Assembly: GCA_036435485.1 (NCBI GenBank)
Contig: CM071600.1
Location: 58,153,546 to 58,217,545 of the forward strand
Reading direction: 5' to 3'
Origin: Saposhnikovia divaricata
Taxonomy: Eukaryota; Streptophyta; Magnoliopsida; Apiales; Apiaceae
Length of the DNA: 64,000 nt
Shown piece by piece: positions 43,412 through 56,182 of this stretch (its first letter is position 1; every line of letters starts with the position of its first letter). Under the pieces are notes generated by a model. It was not told the DNA's origin. It did no database searches and worked only from the letters and a program-made list of their open reading frames with translations. The position numbers and the translations under genes are program-made.

Positions 43412-45979
43412 ATGGCTTCAGATTATGTTTGGGGATGGTTATATGTTGATGGGAACATTATATATGATGCTGCAATTGGAAGTACATATGATAGAGATGT
43501 GATTGCTTTTGTCAAATTGCACTTTAATTTGAAATATGTAGAAATTCTGAATGTTTTGTATCGAAAGCTAGCTATAAATCCGGAATCGTTTAAGTTAAAG
43601 ATTTTTCGTAGGTTTAAGAATCCTAGTACAAATAAGTATGGTGTTGTTTTGATTGTTGATGATGATGACGTTGAGTATATGTTTGAATCGGTGGATGATT
43701 CCGAAAGTAAACCTCGTGTGGAACTTTACATTGAAAAAGTCCCAATTGGTATGAGCATAAGTTCAGGTGATATGTTTAGATACTCGAATGTTGGTGAAAA
43801 TACCTCAAGCAATCATGGTTCAAAAAGTTTCCAAGGCGGTATTGATTGTATTTCGAGTGGTAGTTCAAGTAGGACTTGGTTCATGGGTGGTGCTAGTAGT
43901 GAAGGGTCGAGAGGAACAAAAAGTGTTCAATGGGGTGTTGATTGTGTTTCTAGCACTAGTTCAAGGGGGTCAAGAGGAAACACCGAGTTAACGGATGATG
44001 ATATACCTTACTATAGGTCTTTCGACGGCTCTTCAATGATTGCTTCAGATTTAGAGTATGGTATGCAAAAAGATACTGAACTTCATAATCCGGCAGAGCT
44101 AGCTAAAGGAATGTTGTTTGAGTCAAAAGAGCAGTTGATAAATTTAGTAAAGAAGGTTCATATTTCCAATCATCAAATGATAAAGGTGTTGAAATCTGAT
44201 CCATTGACTTGGGATGTGGTTTGCCAACAAAATAGTGAAGGTTGTGAGTGGAAATTGAGGGCGAGAAAGAGAAAGTCACATAACTTTTTTGAAATCATGG
44301 AGATTAAGGGTCCGCATACATGTATCAATCATTCTATCTCACAAGATCATCCCAATTTGGATGCTTCACACATTGCAGATATCATCATTGACCTATTAGC
44401 TGTGGATCCTAATGTCTCAGAGAAGGTGTTAGTTGCTGCAATTACGAAGGAAGTTGGGTATGTACCAACAAGGAAAAAGGTTAGAGACGGGAAAAAAATT
44501 GCAACTATGAAGATTTATGGTTCTTGGGAGCAATCATACCAGGAGCTGTCACTATTGATGAGTGTGCTACAAAGTATGGGCATTGGTGCAGTCAGCTGGT
44601 ATTTCAAAGAGCATGATCTAGGAGGGCCTTTACCTCAGGTATGCAATTTGTTGAAACTGTAATATATTTCGACATGCATTGATTAGTGCCCCTAGCGGGG
44701 CCTAAAAAAAGATTTCAATTATGTAACTTATGTCGTTTTAATATTGTGTAATTTGAAAATAGGTGGTAAGATTCAAGCGAGTCTTTTGGACATTCAAGCC
44801 TTGCGTAGATGCCTTTGTACATTGCATTCCAGTACTTCAGATTGATGGAACACATTTGTATGGCAAGTACGGAGGAGTATTACTTACTGCCACAGCAGTT
44901 GATGGCTTCAACCACCTTCTTCCAGTAGCATTTTCAATTGTTGAAGCAGAAAATATAGCAAGCTGGACATGGTTCATGGAGAGATTGAGAAAGATGGTTG
45001 CCTTGCAGCGAATGGGAGTTTGTGTGATTTCTGATAGACATGCAGGAATCATGTCTGCTATGAAAAATCCTGACATCGGGTGGTGTGAACCATACGGCTA
45101 TCACCGGTTTTGTGTTAGACACCTAGCTGCGAATTTTGCTAGTCAATTCAAGAAGGCTAAATCGAAGGAAAGAGTGGTTGCAATGTGTAGCCAATTGACA
45201 GAGTCCAAATTCAATTTGCATTGGAAGGCTTTGTTGGGAGCTATTCCTGGAGCAGATGAGTGGTTTAGTGAGATAAACCGCCAACAAACATCTTTAGCTT
45301 GTGATGGAGGCAAGAGATTTGGTATAATGACAACAAATATGGCCGAGAGTTGGAACAATGCCATCAAAAGCTCAAGAAAACTCCCGGTCACAGCAATGGT
45401 GAAGGCCTTATATTATAAGGTGGTTAGCTACTTTGAGCAACTTCGTGCAGAGATAAAAAAGCAAGCTGTTGATGGTAACGAGTTTACCAAGCATGCCAAT
45501 AAAATTTTGAACAAATGGAAAGAACGCGTAAGTGGACATCAGGTGACAAGTGTTGACCGCTACAATTGGGTGTTTGAGGTGATAACAAAGAAGCATAGTC
45601 AGAAGGGGGGAATAAACATGTTGTTCGTGTACGGGAACAGATTTGCACATGTAACAAGTGGCAAACGTATCACATTCCATGTTCACATGTTCTTGCTGCT
45701 TGTGCTAGTGTAGGATTGGCCCACACAAGCCTTGTAAGTGGGTGGTATAAGCTAGAGAAAGCAAGAATAGTCTATGAGGGTCACTTTGAGCCAATACCAA
45801 GCAAGAAAGAATGGCCTCCATTACTTGGGTTTCCAACAGTGATCTTTGATGTTGATGATATTCCAAAAAAGTTGGTCGACGAAAGTCCACAAGATACAAG
45901 AACGCAATGGATTATCAAGGATCAAAAGGCAAAGGACCTTCTTCTAGTGCTCCGTAGATTGATTTCATGTGTTATTTGA
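43412..45979 (+). pseudogene. mudrA-type MULE transposase with a single frameshift
   Basis: Exon 1 is 43412-44638 (409 codons) and exon 2 starts at 44763; the GT-AG intron is phase 0. Total about 810 residues. Domains: an N-terminal PB1-like part (WGWLYVDGNIIYDAAIGSTY); the MuDR DNA-binding zinc region (VVCQQNSEGCEWKLRARKRK ... GPHTC); the MULE catalytic domain (VLQIDGTHLYGKYGGVLLTA, VISDRHAGIMSAM, VRHLAANFASQFKKAK); and a SWIM finger (CTCNKWQTYHIPCSHVLAAC). The frame changes at a six-G run (45605-45610), consistent with a 1-bp insertion; without it the SWIM finger would be in frame. The catalytic region is otherwise well preserved. The gene converges on the PMD gene downstream. Confidence 0.9.
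44639..44762 (+). other. Transposase intron with GC palindrome
   Basis: A 124-bp GT-AG intron. It contains TTAGTGCCCCTAGCGGGGCC (44683-44702), an almost perfect hairpin that recurs with one change at 46786-46805. Confidence 0.8.
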
Positions 45980-47557
45980 ATGTATTAATCCATTATTGTA
46001 TTAATCCATTATTGACGCATTAGATTTGTAATGAGTATGATGGTTGTAAACATATTGTTATTTGTTTTCTGGATCTAAAACTTAGTTAAATTGTTATTGT
46101 TTTTGCTTCTTCTTATTGCTTAAATTGTTATTGTTATTGCTTGTTGTTATTGTTAAACATATTGTTATTAAATTTCTGGATATGTGTCCTGCTTATATTG
46201 TTATTGATTACTGCATATGTAAGGAAATTCAGGATTCCTTTGAATACGGAACATTGTACTCCGTTTCACCCCTAATACGGAACACCGTACTCCGTGTCAC
46301 CTGTAACACGGAACAGTGTACTCCGTATCACCTCTAATACGGAACATTCATAACCGTGACAGGGCCTAATATGGCACACGTATAACCGTGATAGGGTCTG
46401 ATACGGTGGATAGATCACCGTGACATAGGCCAGAATTAGATGGCAAATTGTCAACTATACTCACTACCTGTACTCACACCCAAATGACACCAACTGTAAA
46501 ATTTCACAGGGAAAAAAAATCTCATAATGCACAACAACAAAAAAGTACAAATATTGAAATAAAAGACCCATAAAAATTTCAAATATTGTAAACTAATATT
46601 ACAAATTCTTCTACATAAAAATTCTTCTACATAAAAATTCTTCTACATAAAAATTCTTTTACATAATTGAACTGCCTTAACACTAATCAAAATGAAGGAC
46701 CCCTTCACGTTGAGCATTGAAATGAAGGACGCCTACAGAAATGACATCTCCATGTGCCTGCATATATATCAGAAATTCATTGATATTAGTGCCCCTGGCG
46801 GGGCCGTATTATACGAAAATAACTTATCTACTACAACCGTATAATTTATTAACGCAAGATAACTCACCTATTTAATTGTCATGCAAAACTCATAAGATTG
46901 CCATCAATTTATTTCTTCTGCCTAAACAAAATAAAGACTCAAAACCACAAACAAATAAAGGAATTGATGCTCGAAATAATGCAAATAAAAGATTTAAAAA
47001 AACTCACCAAGTTTTCCTCGTATACTGCTGATCGGTAACTTTCTTACGAGCTCATAACTGCATAGGATGCTCATGATCTACAGGTGGGACCTGTTCATGT
47101 GAAATTCAAGATATGTACATATTTAGATCGATATATCATTGTTACGGTGACACAGCACTAGTAAATTTATTGACCAAGTACATTTATTGACTACAAGAAC
47201 ATATTATACTTGTAAATTTTTATAAAAAGTAGGCTATTTTATTCATTTCTCTCAAATAAAGTATTAGTATTGACTATCTATCCCAAAAATTATATGAATG
47301 TATTTGTAGACCACACAATGTGACTGCAAAAAGTTAAATGGTAATGGTAGATTCAATCAAATTTAACACCCGATACCTCTCAATTGGAAATCAATGTTTA
47401 TGATTTCCCCTCAATGATAGAATATTAGATTTCTATACATACTCAACTCAACTCTAGGTATGAACTCACTAGGTACATACCAACAACCATTTTACAAACT
47501 ATAAATTTGTTTTCGGAAATTTAAATCGCGTGCAATAATTACTTGCAAATAAGTATG
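45980..47557. other. Convergent intergenic region of the MULE
   Basis: Holds the third ACGG/CCGT block (46243-46440), a 17-bp tandem repeat (46605-46664, TTCTTCTACATAAAAA unit, four copies) and the second GC palindrome (46786-46805). On the minus strand, possible extra PMD exons lie about 47090-47010 and 46925-46870, but they contain in-frame stops. No other gene seen. Confidence 0.6.
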
Positions 47558-49172
47558 TCAAACCTGGTGCTGCTGATCTTCCTGCTCTAGTGGCTGCTGC
47601 TGATCCGGTTGTGGTGGCTGTTGTTGTCTTGCTACATAATCAGGAAACGTGTTTGGAGATTGTGTGAATAGGTGGAATTTTGGATATGACAGTGGTGGTT
47701 CATCACTAGGCCTCTCGCCACCTTCGGCATCATCATCTAAATCAACACCAATCCGTGGTCCTAGCAAGCGTGGAGCTTTGACCCCGCGGCCACCTCGTTT
47801 TCTTTTTTGTTTCAACTCAACTTCCTTGGCACGCCGGTCTTCAACAGGGAAATCTTGAAAGTATCCGGATGCAAACTTCTCTTGCAGCACCTGTCTAGCA
47901 TGAGTCGTAATAGCTGGTAAGTCTCCAAATCTCGCTTCCTTGTGTAATAAATCTAGGTGATCCAATAAATCCAACTGCATAAACAAAACAATTTGTATCA
48001 ATACATTGCACAAATAGAGTAATACATGGCAAAACAAATATAATTATAATTACAAGTACAAGTATATAGCAAAACAAGTAAGGATGAGCTTATTGTGATT
48101 ACCGTATAAGAATGGCCACCACCAATGCGAGTCAGATACCGATGAGTAATAGATGAATACCACTTGGGGTAACGCTCAGATACACCCACACCGACATCTC
48201 CAGCAAAAACATTATTCTTCCTATCATCCCAAAGAGCTACATGATCACGATGCATCCAAGTCCAGTCCAAGTCTGCCTTACCCTTCAAGTTAATCTTATG
48301 AAGTTCAGGACAATAACTAGCAGAAGATGGTATATCCTGTATAATCCCAAACTGGCGCAGGCATCTGTCGGGCTGATGTGGCTCCACGAAACAAAAACAT
48401 ATATGAGGCCCCTTGTAACACCAAATATCTTTGCCTTCTCTACACTGCTCCGATAGTTCGGCAAGAATCTCATCGGTGTATGGCTGCCATAAAAAGTGAG
48501 AATCGGCAAGAACATCTAACTGAACTCGGTAGGTGGAAATTGAATGTGAACCACTGTCAAGGAAGGAAAGATGAGCACACCACCTATATAATACATGAAA
48601 ACATAAAAAGGGCATTAGAATTGATTCAAAGGAATTAATAAACAACTATATAGTTTGAATGTCGAAAATATCATTCAATATGTCAATAAATGTGGTAAAA
48701 TTGAACATTTTTACCTCAAACCATGTGGCCCTGGACGATCACCCCAAATACGTGAGTGATCTAAAACTGGATCACGAGGAACAGGAGCCAAAGAAGGTAG
48801 TCTACTCCAAGCCCACAACTGCAATAATAAAAGACATCCGGCTGCCTCCTCTGTATCTTTACGAGACGCCTTGCATAATTCCATGTAAAGGTATGCAAGA
48901 ACAGCATAACCCCAAGACAGTTTCCCACATTTAGCAAAATCCAAGAGAAGAGGAAGGTACATACAATGAACCTGACCCCCAGAATGATCGGTCAATAAGA
49001 TCCCACCAATCAGCTGCAACACGTAGGACTGTGTATAACGTGTAAGCTCAACATCAGAAGCATCATCTCGAAGGGAACCAAAAACAGAATTCAACCAAGT
49101 ACACTTCAATCTACCACCAATCAATCCAAATCTGTTATCATCATCCAATGCAGAACTCTCACCCTTCTTAAT

Positions 49173-50642
49173 TGATAAGTGGATTTTATATCCACTTGGA
49201 TCGCTTAATTTCGGCTTAAATTGATTGTCTTGGGCTCAAGTTGTTGTAGATTTGATGTGTTTTGCTTAGTTGTGCAGGATTACGAGAATGTTGACTAAGG
49301 TGGATGCTTTTATAATTTTTTGGGAATTAATTGATTAAAATTCGGATTTTCGAGAAGGGTTGCACAGTTTACACTGTTTTGGCCATATCTTGAGTTCTAG
49401 AAGTCCGTTTGAGGCCCGTAAGCAGTCCACGCGAAGATAACGAGATTTTCTATCATTATAAGGTGGTCCAGAGGTCCAATTACGTGGGGAACGTTCCAGA
49501 AAATCTGAAGAAAAGTCAGCCACGAATTTTCCTTACAAAACATAATCAAATTAGGAAACGTATCTTGCAGAAATTCTATTATAATTCTGTTTTTGTATTT
49601 TCTTGCTGGGCAAGACTTGTAGTGCCTATATAAACACATCGTACCTTGTAATTTGTATCAGATTATTATTATTGTAACATAGTACTGCAAGAGAGAAAAG
49701 TGGAGAAGGATTCAAGCTCGGTGACAAGCAAAGATCTAGATCTACTTCATCTTCTGTATACTTTGGATTATAGATTTGTTTTCTCAACTCTCGTTTTTAT
49801 TAATATTATTGTTTCTTTCTTTCATATCTTGTTAATTATTATGTTTTCATCAAATCCCATGACGATGAATAGTTCAATTATGGGCTAAACGTTATCATGG
49901 GATTCTAACGGAGTTATTTATGGAACTTAGTATCTTGATGCTGTAAAGATCTGTGTGTGATGTGAAATTGATATCCTCGTATGGTTAATCTTAATGCTTT
50001 TAGATGCGTAGCTAACATCTAAATTGAATTGTTAATCTCTTGTGAAGTGAAAGTGGATCTTGAGATTTAGAACTTGCCATGCTAGCATAGGTTCATAATT
50101 GATTGTCAATATGATTCGTGGTGTGAGATGAAAATACTTATACTACCCTATGTGATCTTAATGGATAACCTGTTCTTCAACCGTTATGTTTTCAAATTCT
50201 ATAGACATATAGGGTCTAAGCATAATTGGTGTCTATTCATCTTCTATCTCTTTTGTGGATGTATGTTTAGTTTGGTATGCGTATGCTGACAGGTAGCGTA
50301 TACTGGTTTCGTGTTATCCGATCAGATATCAAAATCATTGCATATAGAGATTAAAGGCGTCAGATCTAAGGGAAGTATTTAATGAAGTTGGGATCCCATG
50401 TTTATTCTCATATTAGTAATTCGAATTCAATCTCATTAGTTAATTTAATTCTTAGTTTAAAAATTGCATCTTAGTTTAATCTAGTTAATCAATACCAAAA
50501 TTGTTATTTGTCTTAGCAGTGGATTAAAACCAAACATTGTTGCATAGGCATATTTACTGATTAAACTTAACCAGATCTCTGTGGAACGAACTTTAATTAT
50601 ATTACTTGTGACTACGTGCGCTTGCGTAATTTTATGCTAACA
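49173..50642 (+). repeat. Athila-like 5' LTR
   Basis: Begins TGATAAGTGGAT, with an inverted ATCCACTT a few bases later so the first ~25 bp fold into a hairpin, and ends ATGCTAACA. A TATATAAACAC box at about 49626 is a reasonable TATA element for the retrotransposon promoter. Confidence 0.94.
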
Positions 50643-50648
50643 AGTTTT

Positions 50649-50666
50649 TGGCACCGCTGCCGGGGA
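50649..50666 (+). other. Athila-like primer-binding site
   Basis: TGGCACCGCTGCCGGGGA starts 6 bp after the LTR and resembles the TGGCGCCGTTGCCGGGGA site, complementary to Asp tRNA, used by Athila/Tat elements. Confidence 0.88.
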
Positions 50667-50780
50667 TCATCGGTGTTTTGTTTAGTTTATGTTCTTGTCA
50701 TCAGTGGTCGTTAGCGTTCACTGACTCGGATTTCTTACTTAGTTGTTTGTTTCGTGGTGTTTTCAGGTACTTGAACGTGT

Positions 50781-53700
50781 ATGCGAACACGTTTGCAGGC
50801 TCGTAAGAAAAAACTGGCAGAAGACGGTCTTGTAGTAGATAATCAGAAAGAGGAACTTGAAACTACTGTAGAGATGGCAGATTTACCAGCAGCAGTTAAG
50901 GCTTTGAAGGACTATTCGCAGCCGAAGATTACTGACATACAATCTAGTATTGTCAGGCCAGCTATTGCAGCGAATAACCTTGAGATCAAGCCGAGCACAA
51001 TTCAGATGGTGCAGAATTCGGTTCAGTTTGGGGGTGCTTCGACAGAGGATCCTAATATGCACATCAGGGACTTTATCGAGATCTGCGACACTTTCAAATT
51101 TAATGGTGTGTCGGATGATGCTATCAAGTTGAGGCTTTTCCCATTCTCCTTAAGGGATAAGGCTAAGGGCTGGTTACACTCTCTACCAGCTGGTTCCATT
51201 ACTACATGGGATGATCTTGCTCAGAAGTTTCTTACTAAATTCTTCCCTATGGCGAAAACTGCAGCAATAAGGAACCAGTTAACTCAATTTCAACAGCAAT
51301 CTGGCGAATCTTTGTGTGAGGCTTGGGAACGTTATAAGGAGATGCTACGAAGGTGCCCTCATCATGGCATGCCTGATTGGATGGTTATTAATGGTTTCTA
51401 CAATGGGTTGGGAGCACAGTCTAGGCCTTTGCTAGATGCAGCATCTGGTGGAGCTCTATGGGCGAAGAGCTATGAGGAAGCATATGATCTTATTGAGATG
51501 ATGGCTGCTAACGAATATCAAAATCCAACACAGAGGCTTTCTCAAGGTAAGGTAGCAGGTGTTCTTGAAGTTGACACAGCTTCAGCTATTGCAGCTCAGT
51601 TGAAGGCTCTTTCGATGAAGGTGGATTCTCTTGCTAATTATGGAGTTCAGCAGGTTGCTAGTGTTTGTGAGCTATGTGCGGGCGCACATGAGACGAATCA
51701 GTGTGCTATCTCTTCTGAATCAGCACAGTTCGTAAGTAATTTTCAGAGACCTGCTGCACCAGTACCAGCCACCTATCATCCAAGCAACAGGAATCATCCT
51801 AACTTCAGCTGGAGCAACAACCAAGGTGCTCAACAACCTCAGCAACCCTATCAGCATTTTCAGGGGTAGCAAGCAAGGCCATTCAATCAAGGTTATCAGC
51901 AGCAGTATGCTCCAAAGCAATCATATCAACCTCCGGGATTTCAACAGCAACAACCCCAGGCTCATGCGGGGCAATCTTCTAATGAAAAATCAGATGATGT
52001 GTGGATAGCGTTAAAGAACCTACAAGCTGGTCAGAAGCTCTTGGAAACTCAGATAGGACAGATTGCAAGTGCCTTACTTAGTAGACCTCAAGGAACTCTT
52101 CCTAGTGATACGGAAGCAAATCCAGGTAGGAGAGATAGCAAGGAACAGGTGAAGGCTGTGACTTTGAGATCGGGAAAAGTTATAGCAGGCCCTAAATCAG
52201 CAGTAGAAGAAGATGAAGATATTCAGAATCAGCAGGGTGAAAAATCTGCAGTGCCCGAAATTGCTCAACCTGATTTGATGGCTGATCAGCAAGGTGATGA
52301 AGTAGAGAAGAGCAAGGAACCTGTTAAAAATTCTGTGGAGCAGTCTACAAAGAACACTCAGATCTATCCTCCTCCTCCTTATCCTAGAAGACTCCAGAAG
52401 CAGCAGTTGGACAAGAAGTTTGCTAAGTTCTTAGAGGTGTTCAAGAAGTTGCAGATTAACATTCCCTTTGCCGAAGCTCTTGAACAGATGCCGAGCTATG
52501 CCAAGTTCATGAAGGGGATTCTTTCTCGTAAGTTGAAGCTTGAGGAATTAGAGACCGTTGCTCTAACGGAAGAATGCAGTGCTGTGCTGCAACAGAAATT
52601 GCCTCCAAAACTAAAGGATCCTGGTAGCTTTACTATTCCATGCACTATTGGTAATTTGTCTTTTGCGAAGTGCTTGTGTGACTTGGGAGCTAGCATCAAT
52701 CTCATGCCCTTGTCGGTCTATATGCAACTTGGTCTACCGGAACCACAGCCTACCAACATCTCTTTGCAGTTGGCTGATCGTTCAGTTACATATCCTAGAG
52801 GCATAGTGGAGGATGTGTTGGTGAAAGTTGACAAACTCATATTTCCTGCTGATTTTGTTATCTTGGATTTCGAGGAAGATAAGAAGATTCCCATAATCTT
52901 GGGAAGACCATTCTTGGCGACGGGAAAGACTTTGATTGATGTGCAGAAAGGGGAGCTCACCATGAGGGTGCAAGACCAGAATGTCACTTTCAATGTTTTT
53001 AATGCAATGAAACTTCCCTCAGATGAAGAAGAATGTTTGAAGGTGGATTGGGTTGATTCTGCAGTTACTATGGAAATGGAGAAGTTGCTTAAGTCAGACT
53101 CTTTGGAAAAAGCTTTAGTTGGTGACTCTGATTTTGAAGATGAGGAATTAGCCGAGCAACTTCAGCAGCTAAATTCAGCCCCTTGGAAAAGAAGATTTGA
53201 TTTACCTTTTGAATCTCTTGGGTTAGGAGAACGTAAAAATTCGGAGGGGCGCCTGAAACCATCTATTGAGGAAGCTCCCACACTTGAACTCAAACCACTT
53301 CCGGAACACTTACGGTATGTTTTTCTTGGTGATGCATCTACATTACCTGTTATTATTGCCTCTAACTTGTCAGCTAGTGCGGAAGAAAAGCTTTTACGAA
53401 TTTTGAGGGAATTCAAGTCAGCAATTGGTTGGACTATAGCAGATATCAAGGGAATCAGCCCTTTTATTGCATGCATAAAATTCTGCTAGAGGAGGGAGCT
53501 AAGCCTACTGTTGAGCACCAGCGGAGACTTAATCCAATTATGAAAGAGGTGGTGAAGAAGGAAATTCTAAAGTGGCTTGATGCGGGTATTATATATCCTA
53601 TCTCAGACAGTTCTTGGGTGAACCCGGTTCAATGTGTGCCAAAGAAAGGAGGCATGACAGTTGTTGCTAATGAAAAGAATGAGCTCATCCCTACTCGAAC

Positions 53701-56182
53701 AGTCACGGGGTGGAGAGTTTGTATGGACTATAGGAAGCTCAACAAAGCCACGAGAAAAGATCACTTTCCTCTACCATTCATTGATCAGATGCTAGACAGG
53801 TTGGCGGGACATGAGTATTATTGCCTCCTTGATGGTTATTCAGGCTACAATCAGATTTGCATTGCTCCGGAAGATCAAGAGAAGACCACATTCACATGTC
53901 CTTTTGGTACCTTTGCTTTCCGACGGGTTTCTTTCGGACTTTGTGGCGCTCCTGCCACTTTTCAAAGGTGCATGATGGCTATTTTCTCAGACATGATTGG
54001 CTCAAATTTGGAGGTTTTTATGGATGACTTCTCAGTTTTTGGTACTTCATATGACGAGTGCTTGCATAATCTTGGCTTGGTTTTGAAACGTTGTGTGGAG
54101 ACTAACTTGGTGCTTAATTGGGAGAAGTGTCACTTCATGGTGCGAGGGGGAATTATTCTTGGGCACAAGGTATCTGGTAGAGGAATTGAGGTGGATAGGG
54201 CTAAGGTGGAAACAATCAAAAATCTTCCTCCACCTATCTCTGTAAAAGGAATTCGCAGTTTTCTTGGTCATGCGGGTTTCTATCGACGATTCATCAAAGT
54301 CTTCTCAAAAATTTCTAAACCCTTGTGAAATCTCCTGGAGAACGATGTTCCTTTCAAGTTTGATGATGAGTGTCTTGCAGCTTTTGAGCTCTTGAAGAAG
54401 AAGTTGACTACTACACCAGTCATTACCGCACCTAATTGGGAGGAACCGTTTGAACTTATGTGTGATGCAAGTGATTATGCTGTTGGAGCTGTGCTTGGTC
54501 AAAGGAAGGATAGAATTTTTCATGTGGTTTACTATGCTAGTAAAACCCTCAATGATGCACAGCTGAACTACACTACTACGGAGAAGGAGTTGCTAGCGGT
54601 TGTCTATGGTTTCGAGAAATTCAGGTCTTATCTGCTTGGTACGAAGGTGATTGTGTATACGGATCATGCTGCAATTCGATATCTTATGTCGAAGAAGGAT
54701 TCCAAGCCTAGATTGATTCGTTGGGTGCTTCTCTTGCAAGAATTTGATGTGGAAATCAAGGATAGGAAAGGCACGGAAAATCAAGTAGCGGATCATCTCT
54801 CACGCTTAGAGGACCACGGTAAGGAATTGCATAACAAATCTCTTATTAATGAATCTTTTCCAGATGAGCAGCTGTTTGCAGTGCAAGATGAAGAGCCATG
54901 GTTTGCAGATTATGTAAACTATTTGGTTAGCAATGTTATTCTTCCAGATCTTTCGAGTGCTCAAAGGAAGAAGTTTCTACATGATGTGAAGTGGTACCAT
55001 TGGGATGAACCATTTCTATTTAGACAAGGAGCAGATCAGATGATCAGACGATGTATTCCGTATAGTGAGACGGAGGGTGTGTTGCGAGATTGCCACTCAA
55101 CTGTTTATGGTGGTCATTATGGTGGAGAAAAGACAGCGACTCGTGTGCTTCAAGCAGGGTTCTATTGGCCTTCCTTGTTTAAGGATGCTCATCAGTTCGT
55201 GTTGAGATGTGATCGTTGTCAAAGGGTTGGCAATATTTCTAGAAGGAACGAGATGCCTCTTAACATGCTTCTTGAGGTAGAGATCTTTGATGTCTGGGGG
55301 ATTGACTTCATGGGACCTTTTGTTTCTTCATGCAACAATCAGTACATCTTGCTAGCTATGGATTACGTGTCTAAATGGGTCGAGGTTAAGGCGTTGCCGA
55401 CCAATGATGCAAAGGTGGTATTGAATTTCTTGCATAAGCAAATTTTTACGCGTTTCGGAACTCCGTGTGCTATAATAAGTGATGAGGGAACTAACTTTTG
55501 CAATCGCCAGTTTACTACGTTGATGGCGAAATATAATGTGACGCATCATGTTGCCACTGCTTATCACCCTCAAACGAATGGGCAAGCTGAAGTTTCTAAC
55601 AGGGATATCAAGAGAATTCTAGAGAAAGTGGTGAACCCGTCTCGTAAGGATTGGTCATTGAAGTTGGATGAAGCTGTGTGGGCGTACAGAACTGCCTACA
55701 AAACTCCTCTAGGTATGTCTCCGTTTCAGTTAGTTTATGGGAAAGAATGTCATTTGCCTGCAGAGTTGGAACATAAAGCATATTGGGCGTTGAAGAAATT
55801 GAATTTAGATATCACGGCTGCGGGTGCAAAGCGGTTGCTTCAGTTGAATGAACTTGAGGAATTTCGTGAGCAAGCTTACGAAAATAACAAGATGTATAAG
55901 GAGAAGGTTAAGAGGTGGCATGATAAAAGGTTGGTACCAAAAGCATTTTTGCCAGGTCAACAGGTGTTGCTATTTAATTCTCGCCTCAAGCTTTTTCCGG
56001 GAAAACTCAAGTCAAGGTGGTCGGGTCCATTTATTGTTAAGACGGTGTATCCACATGGAGCCATTGAAATTTATGAAACAACACCGGATCATGCTTTTAA
56101 AGTGAATGGACAACGGTTGAAGCATTACTATGGCGGGTCGTTTCAACGCGATAAGGTTTCCGCCGTTTTGGCGTCTACTTGA
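50781..56182 (+). pseudogene. Athila-like gag-pol, three disabling changes
   Basis: One long gag-pol reading. Gag (from MRTRLQARKKKLAEDGLVVD) has the retrotransposon gag core (FSLRDKAKGWLHSLPAGSIT) and a Cys-rich CELCAGAHETNQC. Protease is CDLGASINLMPLSVYMQLGL (about 52676). RT has YCLLDGYSGYNQI and the catalytic FMDDFSVFG. RNase H starts LMCDASDYAVGAVLG. Integrase has the HHCC region (HYGGEKTATRVLQAGFYWPS ... CDRCQRVGN) and core residues in WGIDFMGPF, ISDEGTNFCNRQF and YHPQTNGQAEVSNRDIK. Breaks: TAG at 51867-51869, a 1-base deletion near 53468, and TGA at 54326-54328. Everything else is open to the stop at 56180-56182. Confidence 0.93.

Noticed and set aside
42354..46460. A smaller MULE ending at the middle ACGG/CCGT block near 46440
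   Set aside because: The middle block is not followed by a GAGAAAAT or GGGTGA terminus or a 9-bp repeat, whereas 63377 gives the expected second end. Kept as an internal block.
49335..49888. Small ORFs in the Athila LTRs (repeated at 59938-60429)
   Set aside because: LTR sequence duplicated in both LTRs, with no start context or domain.
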